Source: a virus
Virus record (IMG/VR): IMGVR_UViG_3300023196_003765
Location: 1 to 24,169 of that record
Length of the DNA stretch: 24,169 bases
Strand: one strand, 5' to 3'
Program-made: the position numbers and the translations under genes
Notes under the pieces: generated by a model
What the model was told of the DNA's origin: nothing
The model's input: the letters and a program-made list of their open reading frames with translations, nothing else
The model's database searches: none
In this document: piece after piece, positions 14,555-23,858 of the stretch
Layout: every line of letters begins with the position of its first letter
How positions within the stretch are numbered: position 1 is the stretch's first letter

Positions 14555-14844
14555 GTAAAGATAATTTAGAGTCACTTGTTAGTGAAGCGCTTGTTAATAT
14601 TCGAAGTGACCGAAAAGTTGCTAGGGAATTTTTAAATGAGATAGCAAATATAATTTCCAGCGATGCGGACCAAAATAAATACCTTAGCCCGGTTGCTGCT
14701 AAGCATATAGAAACACTCCAAAGATCAAATGAGCAGCTTGTTAAAATTATTTCTATACAAAAGAAAGATAAAGAATCTTCCAACAAATTAAGTGAAGAAG
14801 ATAAAGATAGCTTATTTAACTTAATACAGAACAACAGGGAATAA
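14551..14844 (+). CDS. Small helical protein after gp55, possible gp33-like late co-activator
   Basis: The 97-residue protein is almost wholly helical by eye: an N-terminal SKDNLESLVSEALVNIRSDR, a middle ETLQRSNEQLVKIISIQKK, and a charged linker. The end, EEDKDSLFNLIQNNRE, places an acidic patch and S-L-F-N-L close to the C-terminus. That is the kind of hydrophobic-acidic tail by which T4 gp33 and gp55 bind the sliding clamp. It starts by ATGA overlap with gp55, so the two are made together. gp33-like function is a guess from place and tail; otherwise it is a conserved small phage protein of unknown role. Confidence 0.6.
   Translation: MSKDNLESLVSEALVNIRSDRKVAREFLNEIANIISSDADQNKYLSPVAAKHIETLQRSNEQLVKIISIQKKDKESSNKLSEEDKDSLFNLIQNNRE
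14674..14681 (+). promoter_or_regulatory. Possible late promoter (AATAAATA) before the gp5-like gene
   Basis: Seven of eight matches to the T4 late word; marine T4-like phages are thought to use a relaxed NATAAATA form. It lies about 170 bases before ATG 14850. The same word occurs elsewhere inside genes (for example near 14102 in gp55), so support is weak. Confidence 0.22.
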
Positions 14845-14849
14845 ACAAA

Positions 14850-16055
14850 ATGTCAAACAACGATACCTTTAATCTTGAACAACTAACAGACGACGGCGGC
14901 GGTTTTGAATTTTTAGCACAAGCTGTTAAACAAACCAATTCTCCAAATGCTTACGAAGACAAAACAGAATTTAAAGCTATCATCATTAGCCCGGGCCAAA
15001 TGGTATTAAAAACAAAACAAATTCCGGGTGTTTTTGGTACCGGCCCCGGTGAACTTGTGACTACTGCTCATGGCACCGCTGCTCCGGGCTACTACGGATA
15101 TCGCGTGAGAATTACGGAAGAAAATTCGCCGCATTCTTTTCTTCCTATGCCATGTGGAAAAAACTCTAAGAAACCCGAAGTAAATAATTTGTTGATGGAA
15201 ATCCATACACTAGGTTACACAACAATGAACAGCTTATCAGAAGGGGATGAAGTTACAATAAGTTTGAGAAAAAGAGACGGTGTATATGATTTGGCATACG
15301 GCCGTATACTTGAAAAAATTGGGACAAATAAATTAAAATTAATGGAAATGAGAACACAAACAGGTAACAATACGTGCGTTTCGCCATCTAATAGTTTTGG
15401 TGAAAATTCAATAAACATTCTTGCAGGAGCACAAATGCAAAAAGCCAATCCTATTGAATTTATAATAGGAGGTCCTTCAACCGCCGCTGATATTATAAAT
15501 GTTTATGGAATTAGTCCACAATTTGCACAAGCAATTGTTGATACTGCAAATGCTGTTGGAGTTCCGGATCCGGGCTGGATAGCCAATATTATTAACATAG
15601 AGTCAGCTGGAACATTCAAGTCATCAACAGTTAACTCGGGTTCTGGTGCAACAGGTTTGATTCAATTTTATCCCGGCGAGACTCGCGAATCAGGTGGCAT
15701 TTCGTCATTGATGGATAATGACACGTTAGGTATTTTTGTTGATCAGAATGGTGAACCTTTAAGTTCATTTAAAAAAGCCCACCGAAGAGAAGCAGCCAGA
15801 ATATTGGGTGAATTATCAGAACTTGACCAGATGGTTATTGTAAAACAATATTTCAATAAGTATAGAGGCAGGATGAAAACCCAACTAGATGTTATCACAG
15901 CTGTTTTTATGCCGGCATATCTTGGCACTAACCCGTATCAAACATTTTCTAATGCGGCCGCAATTGAAAAATACAATCCCGGAATTAGATCAATAGCGGA
16001 TTACTATAATAAATTTTATCCAAGTCGCTACAAGTTACCAACCAGTTTAAATTAA
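14850..16055 (+). CDS. 5: gp5-like baseplate hub protein with lytic transglycosylase/lysozyme domain
   Basis: The 401-residue protein has two parts. Residues about 40-170 form a beta-rich OB-fold-like section (PGQMVLKTKQIPGVFGTGPG, GYYGYRVRITEE, GDEVTISLRKRDGVYDLAYGRI), as at the N-terminus of T4 gp5. Residues about 220-395 are a goose-lysozyme/SLT-like domain with NIESAGTF, Glu251 being the likely catalytic acid, then SGATGLIQFYPGE and VITAVFMPAYLG. It would sit at the tip of the tail tube and open a hole in peptidoglycan during entry. There is no C-terminal beta-helix needle as in T4 gp5. AGGGA precedes ATG 14850 by nine bases. Confidence 0.85.
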   Translation: MSNNDTFNLEQLTDDGGGFEFLAQAVKQTNSPNAYEDKTEFKAIIISPGQMVLKTKQIPGVFGTGPGELVTTAHGTAAPGYYGYRVRITEENSPHSFLPMPCGKNSKKPEVNNLLMEIHTLGYTTMNSLSEGDEVTISLRKRDGVYDLAYGRILEKIGTNKLKLMEMRTQTGNNTCVSPSNSFGENSINILAGAQMQKANPIEFIIGGPSTAADIINVYGISPQFAQAIVDTANAVGVPDPGWIANIINIESAGTFKSSTVNSGSGATGLIQFYPGETRESGGISSLMDNDTLGIFVDQNGEPLSSFKKAHRREAARILGELSELDQMVIVKQYFNKYRGRMKTQLDVITAVFMPAYLGTNPYQTFSNAAAIEKYNPGIRSIADYYNKFYPSRYKLPTSLN

Positions 16056-16068
16056 AAGTGAGGTTTTA

Positions 16069-17166
16069 ATGGCAGTCAAAATCTATAATAGCGAATTAGC
16101 AGCTAAAAAAATAAAACAAGCAACAAATTCGATTTTAGCAGACGTAAATCAGGGCGCCCAAGCCCAAAGTGAATATTTTAGTGCAGGTATTCCGGAGGAT
16201 CTCGGTACCCTTCCAAACTATAACGAGGCTTTGTTTCAAACGGTACAAGATAGAATTACCTCAAATGAACCAGTTAATTATGCTGAGAATGGCTTATTTC
16301 ATACTGCTATTCCGCTACAAACAATTAGTTATAAAAGAGCACCTAATGAACATGTTGTACAAAATGAAGGTTCTTATATGGTGCTCGGCACTGATAGACC
16401 AGCCGGCCTAGCAGATGGTTATGGCGCCATGGGTTCTAACATAGCAAACTCAATTGACTTAGTTGTTGGTAGAATGTCCGGTGCTCGTAAAGGCAAGGGT
16501 CCTCCGGGTCAAGAAGAAGAATCTGCACAAGTCGATAATTCGTTTTTTGCAGATGCTGCCAGAATTCACATAAGCCAATTAACTGATATCGATAAAAACT
16601 TTGGTATTGTACAAACTGATGTAGAAAATGTTAGGGGTCGATCTGGTATTGGTATAAAAGCTGATGAAGTAAGACTTATCGGTAGGACAGGAATTAAAAT
16701 TGTAACTGGTAAAGCCGATGGTTTAGAAGGCGGAGAATCGAACTCACTAGGTGGGAAGATAATTCAGCCGGCACCCTCTATTGACTTGATTGCTGGTAAT
16801 AACACAGGAACTGTGCTTACGTGGGGAGGTCTTTATAGGCCTATTGAAGAAATACCAAACTTACAACCTATTTTAAAAGGTTATATAACAAGAGACTGTT
16901 TTTTAGAACTAAGTAATATAATTGATGATATTTGGTCTTCTTTATATACATTAACTTTGACTCAGATTATGTGGAATGCGGTTTTGGGTGTTTCTTTCTG
17001 GGAGCCATGGCGACCGGGCCCGGGAGCCGCCACTGTAACAAATCAAATTATGTTTGTAATGAATACGTTGTATCATGTAAGAACTAATAAAGCATTGTGG
17101 GAGTTTAACTACTTAACTGCTGGTGGTTATAAATATATTTGTAGTAGGAACGTTAATACCACGTAG
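16069..17166 (+). CDS. Virion baseplate protein, possible needle/hub companion of gp5
   Basis: The 365-residue protein follows the gp5-like gene after 13 bases, with GTGAGG as ribosome site. The centre contains short strand repeats, IGIKADEVRLIGRTGIKIVTG and later IDLIAGNNTGTVLTWGG, which resemble the register of gp5/VgrG beta-helix repeats. The N-terminal third is Asn/Gln-rich and loop-like, with a glycine-proline linker (GARKGKGPPGQEEES). The last 100 residues are aromatic and helical (IIDDIWSSLYTLTLTQIMWN) with a proline-glycine turn. No catalytic motif is seen. Its place and the strand repeats suggest that it supplies the needle section missing from the gp5-like protein; this is an inference. 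Conserved structural protein is the safer label. Confidence 0.68.
   Translation: MAVKIYNSELAAKKIKQATNSILADVNQGAQAQSEYFSAGIPEDLGTLPNYNEALFQTVQDRITSNEPVNYAENGLFHTAIPLQTISYKRAPNEHVVQNEGSYMVLGTDRPAGLADGYGAMGSNIANSIDLVVGRMSGARKGKGPPGQEEESAQVDNSFFADAARIHISQLTDIDKNFGIVQTDVENVRGRSGIGIKADEVRLIGRTGIKIVTGKADGLEGGESNSLGGKIIQPAPSIDLIAGNNTGTVLTWGGLYRPIEEIPNLQPILKGYITRDCFLELSNIIDDIWSSLYTLTLTQIMWNAVLGVSFWEPWRPGPGAATVTNQIMFVMNTLYHVRTNKALWEFNYLTAGGYKYICSRNVNTT
17128..17135 (+). promoter_or_regulatory. Candidate T4-type late promoter before the giant gene
   Basis: Exact TATAAATA, 40 bases before ATG 17175, at the distance expected for a late promoter with a short leader. It lies in the last codons of the preceding gene. 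Transcription would start about six bases downstream, leaving room for the AGGAAA ribosome site at 17165. This is the best placed of the late promoter words seen. Confidence 0.45.
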
Positions 17167-17174
17167 GAAAAATT

Positions 17175-20100
17175 ATGGCTAAATTTGATGATAACCCAAC
17201 AAAAACTATGGTTCCTGATTTGGAAAAACAGGATTTTGAAAAAGTAAATAGTTTTCTTAAATTCCAAGATAAAAACGGCGATAAATTACCAGACATCTGT
17301 GTGGTTGATATAATCCCGCCAGAAAAAGTTTGTTTAGATTGTGTTCCTAATCCAAATGCAATTGTTACCGATTGGCGGAAAAAAACTAGCAATTTTGAGC
17401 CTTATCTTAATGAAAAATTATGCAAATTTGAAATTTCAATTATGACTAGTCTTCAAACAACTAACTATGAGCGAGGCGAATCTGAGTCTCAAAGTACAGA
17501 AAAATTAAGACACATATTTGATGCATACGTCGAAGAAGCAATTACTAATATGTTAGTTGAACTTAGTAAAGATACTTCTGAGGATTCAATTAGCAGGGTC
17601 AAGCAATATATTGATTACAAAGATTTTTATCTTGCTCCTCATAACAAATCATATTTGAAATTGTTATATTCTGTTGACTTTCCCATTATCTTTAATTTAC
17701 CAAACGAAACACCCGAAGAAGACGAAGAAGAGGACACTGCCGAAGCAAATGACATTCAGGTTTCTATGAACACTAGCAAGATGTCAGTCAACAATATGAA
17801 GATAAGAAAAGTGCTGGGTCTTCACTATCGTTATTTAAAAGTTTATAGAGCATTAGAGGGCGGAAATATGCTTTTTCGTCACTCAAATAGAATATTTAAT
17901 TTAAATATTTATGGCAAGCTATCAATAATGAAATCAGACGATCAAGTCGGACAAGTACTAAATGATCTGGACGGTTGGTTATTGAATCGAGGATATAATA
18001 TACCCGGCGTCGGTAGTTGGTCTAGTATTTTTTATGGTAAAAAAGTTGAAAAATTAGATTTTATTTTTGATAGCAGTTATAAAGTTAAGCAAGTGAGTGT
18101 TTATGTCGAAGGTTGTTCCGACAAGCCAAAAGTCTATAAATCAAATAGATTAAGAGGTCTTTTAAGTAAGCCCGGCTGGCGTGATCCAACAGCGGTAGCT
18201 TACTATGTTCAACAGGATACTATGGCTCGTGATGCAGAAGCCCGAAGACCTCGACCATGGATAGAGTTTTTAAAGACGTATACTTATCCAGAAGTTTATG
18301 AAACCATACCAGAGGGAACAGCTGCTAATAAATTTGATCCGTCCTCATCTGATGCTGAAAATTCAACTATTGGTTCGTGCATGAAGGATGCCTTAGCGAA
18401 CGAGTTTAAAGAACTTGGTGATGATATCATGGACGAAGTATTTAGTTTGGGCGATGCAATCGCAAAAGCTTTCCATGATGCATTGTGTCGCAAAAGTTTA
18501 GATGAGGTATATGATGATTTTTACAAAATAGGATTAGATCCAGCAGCTATAAACCCAGCCGATCCTAAGTTTTTGAAACAAATGGCTGAGATGCAAGGTT
18601 ATTTTGATGTTAACGAAAAAGATCCAATTTTTGTCTCCATGTGTAAGCAAATGTTATTTGCTGCTGCCTCTGGTACTCCAATGCAGCAAATGGACTCAAT
18701 ATACTCAGCAGGAATTAATAAACTGAAAATATGCGGATTAATGGATTTGTTATTAGATCTTCTTGCTTGTTTGTTAAAGGGTTTAAATCTTGAAGAAGCT
18801 CTTCAATCAATGATAAAAAGCGCTTTAAAAGCTATGGGAGCAAATGATTTTGGAGACTTGTTTATAGGCCTTCCACCTGAAAAACAAGCGCAAATGGATG
18901 CATTAGTCAGGCAAAAATTGTCAGAGGGTATCGTACATGATCCCGATTTATCGACTGGTGATGCAGCCCAAGCAGCAGCAAACCAAAGAAGAAGTAGCTC
19001 TCAGCAAGGTGTTAACAGTCCCAAAAGTACTCCCTTTCTAGGAAAAATGAAAGTTCAAAAACCTTGGGAAGATAAAAAATTCGTTGAATATCAAGAAAAA
19101 CAAAGTAGAACCGGAAACTATGGAAATAGTGTCCCAACACGTTCTCCCTCGCATGGTTACGACGGTGGCAGTTCAGAAAGAAGAACACTTGGCCAACAAC
19201 TCTCCGGCCCATCGCCACTGCAATCTGGATTAGATCCTAACAAAATTATGGAAGCTTACATGTTAGCTTTACTTGAAGTATATCAAGATAATTTGTTAGA
19301 ACTTCTTGATGAGCTTAATAAGTTCCCGGGCGCCCAATTTATTGCTAAATTAATTAGTATTTTGGACTGTCCGAGCCCTCCACTATTTAATCCAAGTATT
19401 ATGGATTTTATAAAAAGTATTGAATTACCATTTTGTAGAACTCAGCAAGATTTAGTACTACCAAGACTTGAAAATCCGTTTGCTCATATACCAAAATTAA
19501 GTGATATTCTTTACCTAATATTTTTAATTCTCAAAAATGAACTCATTAAGCTTGTTATAAAAATTATTCTTATGATTTTTGCAAAAATTTGTGAAATTAT
19601 TGGTGATGCTATTTGTAAAGCCCTTGAAATTGTTGGTAATTTGGCCGCGGCAGCAATCACTGGCACAAATGCTATGGATCTAATCAGAGAAACGATATGT
19701 GGTCCAGATGCCGATGACAATAAAGTCAAAGCTACAATGACCGATATGGTTGCTAGCCTAGGTGTTGGTGGAGCTGCACTAGCTGATCCAGAAACTGCAC
19801 AAAGCTTTTTTGCAGATGCAATTAATACTATGACTAGAAACGAAGCAATCGACGCTTTGCTTAATGGTCCGACAGACGAAGTGGCAGCAAGGACATGGAA
19901 TTTGGTTAATTATGAATACCCAGAGTATTTAGAAGCATTTCCAAACCCAACCAGTATTAAGGCTTTCATGAAAAATTGTGGAAACTTAATCTCAGCAGGA
20001 ACAAAAAACACTTTAAAAGATAGTTTACTAGTTTACGCTGATGAACTTGACTTACCAGCAAACCCAAGTATTTGTGCTTCTCCGGAAGAGCAAGATCTTT

Positions 20101-23100
20101 TTGATAAAAATAGATGTGCTTTATTGGAGGGTAGAATGTCGCCCGCTGATTGTGATGCACAAAATCAAAAATTAAAAGAACAATTGTTAGAAAATCTTGA
20201 TCAAGTTGGAAACTTATTACACGCTGGTATAGGTCCAATTGTTGAAGCAAATATGCCGCCCATATTTTCAGACCCAGAATGTGATAATGGGCTGTTACCA
20301 TTTGAGCCAGAGCCAGCCAAACAAGTTGCAACAATGGGCTTAAAAGGTGACATTGATAAATTACACATGGCTTACGTTCAAGATATGTTAAACGAGGGAA
20401 ATCTTTTTACTGGTAAAAAATCAGTAGGATTTATAAATATGGTTCTTTCAGACACGCTCGGCAACCCATATACAGTGCATCAGAGAAAAGCAAACAATAA
20501 TGATTTTTATGTTGATTTTACTACTAATAATCTTTCTTCTTTAACTAGTGATCAAAAAGAAACTATTGGCATTGGTGATTCCTCACCATTTCCAGCATCA
20601 GTGGTTGAAGTGTTACAAAAGGGAGCCTATCCATATTACGTTGGTGATTGGTTGCGCGCCCAAATGAAAGGCATTAATGGCGCCCACGATCTAATGGGTT
20701 CAGTCGGCGGATCCGCAGAAACTGAATCAGACGGGATATCTTTCTTTTCTAGTAATATTCCAAGCACTCGATCAGTCAGAACCAAATCTTTTAAAGATTT
20801 AGGATTTGTAGGGTTTTTTGGAACGACAAATGTTGATTTAACAGCAGTTCCTGATCATGGCTACAATGTTCTGAGAGCAGTTGATTATGTTAATGATAGG
20901 GTAACATTTACAAGATTATCACGTAAGAATAATCCTGATACAATATTGCGATTTAAAGATAATGCAAAAGGTTATAGATCCGAAGGCAAAGAAAAATATT
21001 CATATGGATTTGATATAGAAGCATATTATGGCGACATTATCGAAAACCCAGATAAAGAAGCCGGCGGCTATTTTAATCAACCCAATGATAATTGCAGAGT
21101 TAAAATAATCGATAAGATTAATTTATTTTCAAATCCTGCCAAAGCTCTTGAAGAATTAAGCGACGGCGGCGCCGCGGATGACGATGGTTCTGGTATATTA
21201 GCTTATAGACGCTTTGAATTTATGGGAATTGATTCAACTTTGGATGAAATAGATTTACAAGAATTTCCGAATCTATTCAAAGCTTTTAGTCAACAAACGT
21301 CATTTGCTCCACAAGTTTTCGCTTTATATGATTTATTCAAAGGAGACTTAGCAGAAGCGCCGTTTCCCATCGAGGAATGCAAAGAGATATATGACACAGT
21401 TAATCACTCGATACTCAAAAAAACTATTCAATATGTAGGAAGCAACGAAGCCGGCTGGCTATTTGGTGCAGCACCGGATACATTAACAAGAGATGATTTT
21501 GAATACGGGATTAAGCTGACAGAGGATGACGCTGGAATTAATAGTGGCTCACCGGGAGATTTTATTCAGTATTCAAAATATAGAATAAGAAAAGCAGAAG
21601 GTGGTACCAGAATAGTTGAAAATGACGACGGAATTTTAGGAATCAGCTTTAACCAATGGCAAACTGAACGTGATGGAACACATCCAGATAAAACAAGAGT
21701 ATTTTATCTTAATCCATCTAAATTTGGTGCAGCTTATGTGATGCCAACTTTTTATGTCAAACCTAATACTGATGGTGCTGGTTGGCTTGCACTTGTTAAT
21801 GCTATGTTTCCAGAGTACAGTCCTTGTAAGCCAAGAAAACAACAATTAGTTAATTTTGAAGACATACAAAATATGATCGATCAATCATATCCAAGAATAC
21901 CGGAAGATAAAAGATTGAAAGATGATCCTGACTGTGTACTAGAAGTTCCTTTTAATAGAATTCTTGGCCGGCCAGCAAAAGCTGGAATACAGGCTCTTAT
22001 AATGTCAATGATCAGAATTTTTTCAAGCGTTCATTTCTTGAAAGCAATTGCAACCTTTTCATCAATATATCCCAAATTTCCAGATAATTATGGTAATTTA
22101 TTTGCTGCTTATATAACTGAAAGAATGGAAGAATCTTGCAAAGAAGGTGGTAATGATTGGTTTTATGGTCCGTTTAAAGATGAAGAATTTTGGTATGCAT
22201 TCTTAGAACAATCAGTTCAGCTTTATTCAAGAAGACTTGATGATCCAAACGATGAAGTTTTTACTCCTGATAATTGCCCATTACATGTTCAAAATGCAAT
22301 ACAAAAAATTAATGATTTACAAGAAAACTATGATTATGCTGATCGAAAAGATTTCAAAGATGCACCGCTTGAAGATAAGGGTCTTTTTGAAACCCTTAAA
22401 GGTTATCGTCAAGAAAAAAACCTCGAAGCGGTTGCCCAAGTTGAAGAACACGCCAAATTAATTTTACATGAATTAGTAACTGAACAGTTAGTAGTAATGG
22501 GTGAAACATTTATCTCCAACTTAAAAGAAAATGGTTTTGATAAACCAGTCGTAACAACTGACGATATCTTCTTCTCAGAATATATAACTAACCATTCTTT
22601 AAAAATTACGAGTGATTCTACTTATATTGAAACACCGTTGCCCGGCACTTCATTGGGGACGGGTTATAATCTATACTCAACTGGCGAAGTACTCTGTCTT
22701 CCCGATGGAACACCTTACGCTGGCCCTTATCACACCCATACAGATGACAACGGTGAACTCTCTTATATGGTCGGCGAAGAACACAAAGCAGATATTGAAC
22801 ATGATATATTAAGGCCATTCGCAGAGTTATTAAGTGTTGGCATTCTAAACATCTCGTTATCTCCAACATGGACAGTTACATCGCCAAAAGAAGAATCAAA
22901 ATATGTTTCTGAAATTATCGGCATTGGCGATGTAGGCACCACTGTACCGGCCGGCGATGTTTTTTATGTGCGCAAGAAGATATTAATAAATGGCTCCGAA
23001 CGTTCTTCCTACACTTCCGCTGTTAACAGTGTTCAATCTGCGAAAGGGTTAATATCTGATAGTTTCCGACATACTTTAAGACACACGTATAATAAAGCTG

Positions 23101-23831
23101 GTGAAATAACTGGAATTTCCGGAAATATCGGAGTTCAATATGCATTAGAGTTTGGCTTACGCGGCCAAGCTCTTGGAGAAGTGGTGGTAGACGCTTTGGA
23201 TTTACCGTGTAGTAATTTTGCTGGTATACCAGAAAATAGTAAAATTTTACTTTGCTTAGTAGAAAATCTTAAAAAAGATACAAAATTTAGAATGGTTGTA
23301 GATTATATCTTTTCTATGAGAAAAGCCAACTCGTTGGTAGCTATATACAACGATATGGGGCTTTTACCATCAATTGGTGAATATACAGTAAACAAAGGCG
23401 ATCTCCGTAGCCCCGGCAATAAACCCGGTATGGCAATTGACTTAGGTACGCTGGTACCCGGTGAAGGTGGTAGAATTTCAATTGCATCCGCTGACATTAG
23501 CGCAATTAAAGGATGGGCTCACGAAAAAGACCGTCGACCGGGCTTTCTTTCTGACCTATTATATTTAGATTATGATGAGTGGGACCAGAAAACTTTAAAA
23601 AAATCAGTTAAAAGAGTTAAAAGATTATTTAGACCATATTATCGTTTTAGAAGATTTTCTGTTGAAGATTCCCTCGCAGCTGGTGGTCCGTCACCTGCAC
23701 AGATGCAATTGGACACCCTCATGGAGACATTCAGACCAATGCCGGGTATACCTCTTCCGTCATGGATGAGAATGTTTCAGAGAGATAATCCTTTTGACTC
23801 CAAAGGTCGGATGTGCAAAAAGCCCGATTGA
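17175..23831 (+). CDS. Giant virion structural (baseplate) protein, 2218 residues
   Basis: One uninterrupted frame of 6.66 kb, ribosome site AGGAAA at 17165. No enzyme domain is recognised. From the N-terminus: four cysteines at 42, 53, 56 and 83; an acidic loop about 185-193; a hydrophobic helix about 517-540 (GLMDLLLDLLACLLKGL); a Ser/Gln/Pro/Gly-rich, probably disordered linker about 592-690; a long hydrophobic stretch about 777-830; long mixed regions; and a His-rich motif with His1853, 1855, 1870 and 1876. The C-terminus is basic. Giant structural proteins of this kind sit between the gp5 hub gene and gp25 in marine T4-like phages, so a baseplate or tail-tip role is likely. Its exact position in the virion and any membrane action are unknown. 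Confidence 0.8.
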   Translation: MAKFDDNPTKTMVPDLEKQDFEKVNSFLKFQDKNGDKLPDICVVDIIPPEKVCLDCVPNPNAIVTDWRKKTSNFEPYLNEKLCKFEISIMTSLQTTNYERGESESQSTEKLRHIFDAYVEEAITNMLVELSKDTSEDSISRVKQYIDYKDFYLAPHNKSYLKLLYSVDFPIIFNLPNETPEEDEEEDTAEANDIQVSMNTSKMSVNNMKIRKVLGLHYRYLKVYRALEGGNMLFRHSNRIFNLNIYGKLSIMKSDDQVGQVLNDLDGWLLNRGYNIPGVGSWSSIFYGKKVEKLDFIFDSSYKVKQVSVYVEGCSDKPKVYKSNRLRGLLSKPGWRDPTAVAYYVQQDTMARDAEARRPRPWIEFLKTYTYPEVYETIPEGTAANKFDPSSSDAENSTIGSCMKDALANEFKELGDDIMDEVFSLGDAIAKAFHDALCRKSLDEVYDDFYKIGLDPAAINPADPKFLKQMAEMQGYFDVNEKDPIFVSMCKQMLFAAASGTPMQQMDSIYSAGINKLKICGLMDLLLDLLACLLKGLNLEEALQSMIKSALKAMGANDFGDLFIGLPPEKQAQMDALVRQKLSEGIVHDPDLSTGDAAQAAANQRRSSSQQGVNSPKSTPFLGKMKVQKPWEDKKFVEYQEKQSRTGNYGNSVPTRSPSHGYDGGSSERRTLGQQLSGPSPLQSGLDPNKIMEAYMLALLEVYQDNLLELLDELNKFPGAQFIAKLISILDCPSPPLFNPSIMDFIKSIELPFCRTQQDLVLPRLENPFAHIPKLSDILYLIFLILKNELIKLVIKIILMIFAKICEIIGDAICKALEIVGNLAAAAITGTNAMDLIRETICGPDADDNKVKATMTDMVASLGVGGAALADPETAQSFFADAINTMTRNEAIDALLNGPTDEVAARTWNLVNYEYPEYLEAFPNPTSIKAFMKNCGNLISAGTKNTLKDSLLVYADELDLPANPSICASPEEQDLFDKNRCALLEGRMSPADCDAQNQKLKEQLLENLDQVGNLLHAGIGPIVEANMPPIFSDPECDNGLLPFEPEPAKQVATMGLKGDIDKLHMAYVQDMLNEGNLFTGKKSVGFINMVLSDTLGNPYTVHQRKANNNDFYVDFTTNNLSSLTSDQKETIGIGDSSPFPASVVEVLQKGAYPYYVGDWLRAQMKGINGAHDLMGSVGGSAETESDGISFFSSNIPSTRSVRTKSFKDLGFVGFFGTTNVDLTAVPDHGYNVLRAVDYVNDRVTFTRLSRKNNPDTILRFKDNAKGYRSEGKEKYSYGFDIEAYYGDIIENPDKEAGGYFNQPNDNCRVKIIDKINLFSNPAKALEELSDGGAADDDGSGILAYRRFEFMGIDSTLDEIDLQEFPNLFKAFSQQTSFAPQVFALYDLFKGDLAEAPFPIEECKEIYDTVNHSILKKTIQYVGSNEAGWLFGAAPDTLTRDDFEYGIKLTEDDAGINSGSPGDFIQYSKYRIRKAEGGTRIVENDDGILGISFNQWQTERDGTHPDKTRVFYLNPSKFGAAYVMPTFYVKPNTDGAGWLALVNAMFPEYSPCKPRKQQLVNFEDIQNMIDQSYPRIPEDKRLKDDPDCVLEVPFNRILGRPAKAGIQALIMSMIRIFSSVHFLKAIATFSSIYPKFPDNYGNLFAAYITERMEESCKEGGNDWFYGPFKDEEFWYAFLEQSVQLYSRRLDDPNDEVFTPDNCPLHVQNAIQKINDLQENYDYADRKDFKDAPLEDKGLFETLKGYRQEKNLEAVAQVEEHAKLILHELVTEQLVVMGETFISNLKENGFDKPVVTTDDIFFSEYITNHSLKITSDSTYIETPLPGTSLGTGYNLYSTGEVLCLPDGTPYAGPYHTHTDDNGELSYMVGEEHKADIEHDILRPFAELLSVGILNISLSPTWTVTSPKEESKYVSEIIGIGDVGTTVPAGDVFYVRKKILINGSERSSYTSAVNSVQSAKGLISDSFRHTLRHTYNKAGEITGISGNIGVQYALEFGLRGQALGEVVVDALDLPCSNFAGIPENSKILLCLVENLKKDTKFRMVVDYIFSMRKANSLVAIYNDMGLLPSIGEYTVNKGDLRSPGNKPGMAIDLGTLVPGEGGRISIASADISAIKGWAHEKDRRPGFLSDLLYLDYDEWDQKTLKKSVKRVKRLFRPYYRFRRFSVEDSLAAGGPSPAQMQLDTLMETFRPMPGIPLPSWMRMFQRDNPFDSKGRMCKKPD

Positions 23832-23858
23832 TCTAATTATTAAACAGGAACTATTTAA

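Noticed and set aside
22237-22461. Lys/Met-rich plus-strand frame within the giant gene
   Set aside because: Out-of-frame shadow of the giant protein with low-complexity AT-driven composition and no start signal.
23832-23858. Terminator between the giant gene and gp25
   Set aside because: Only 27 bases, no hairpin-forming sequence; it holds just the gp25 ribosome site.
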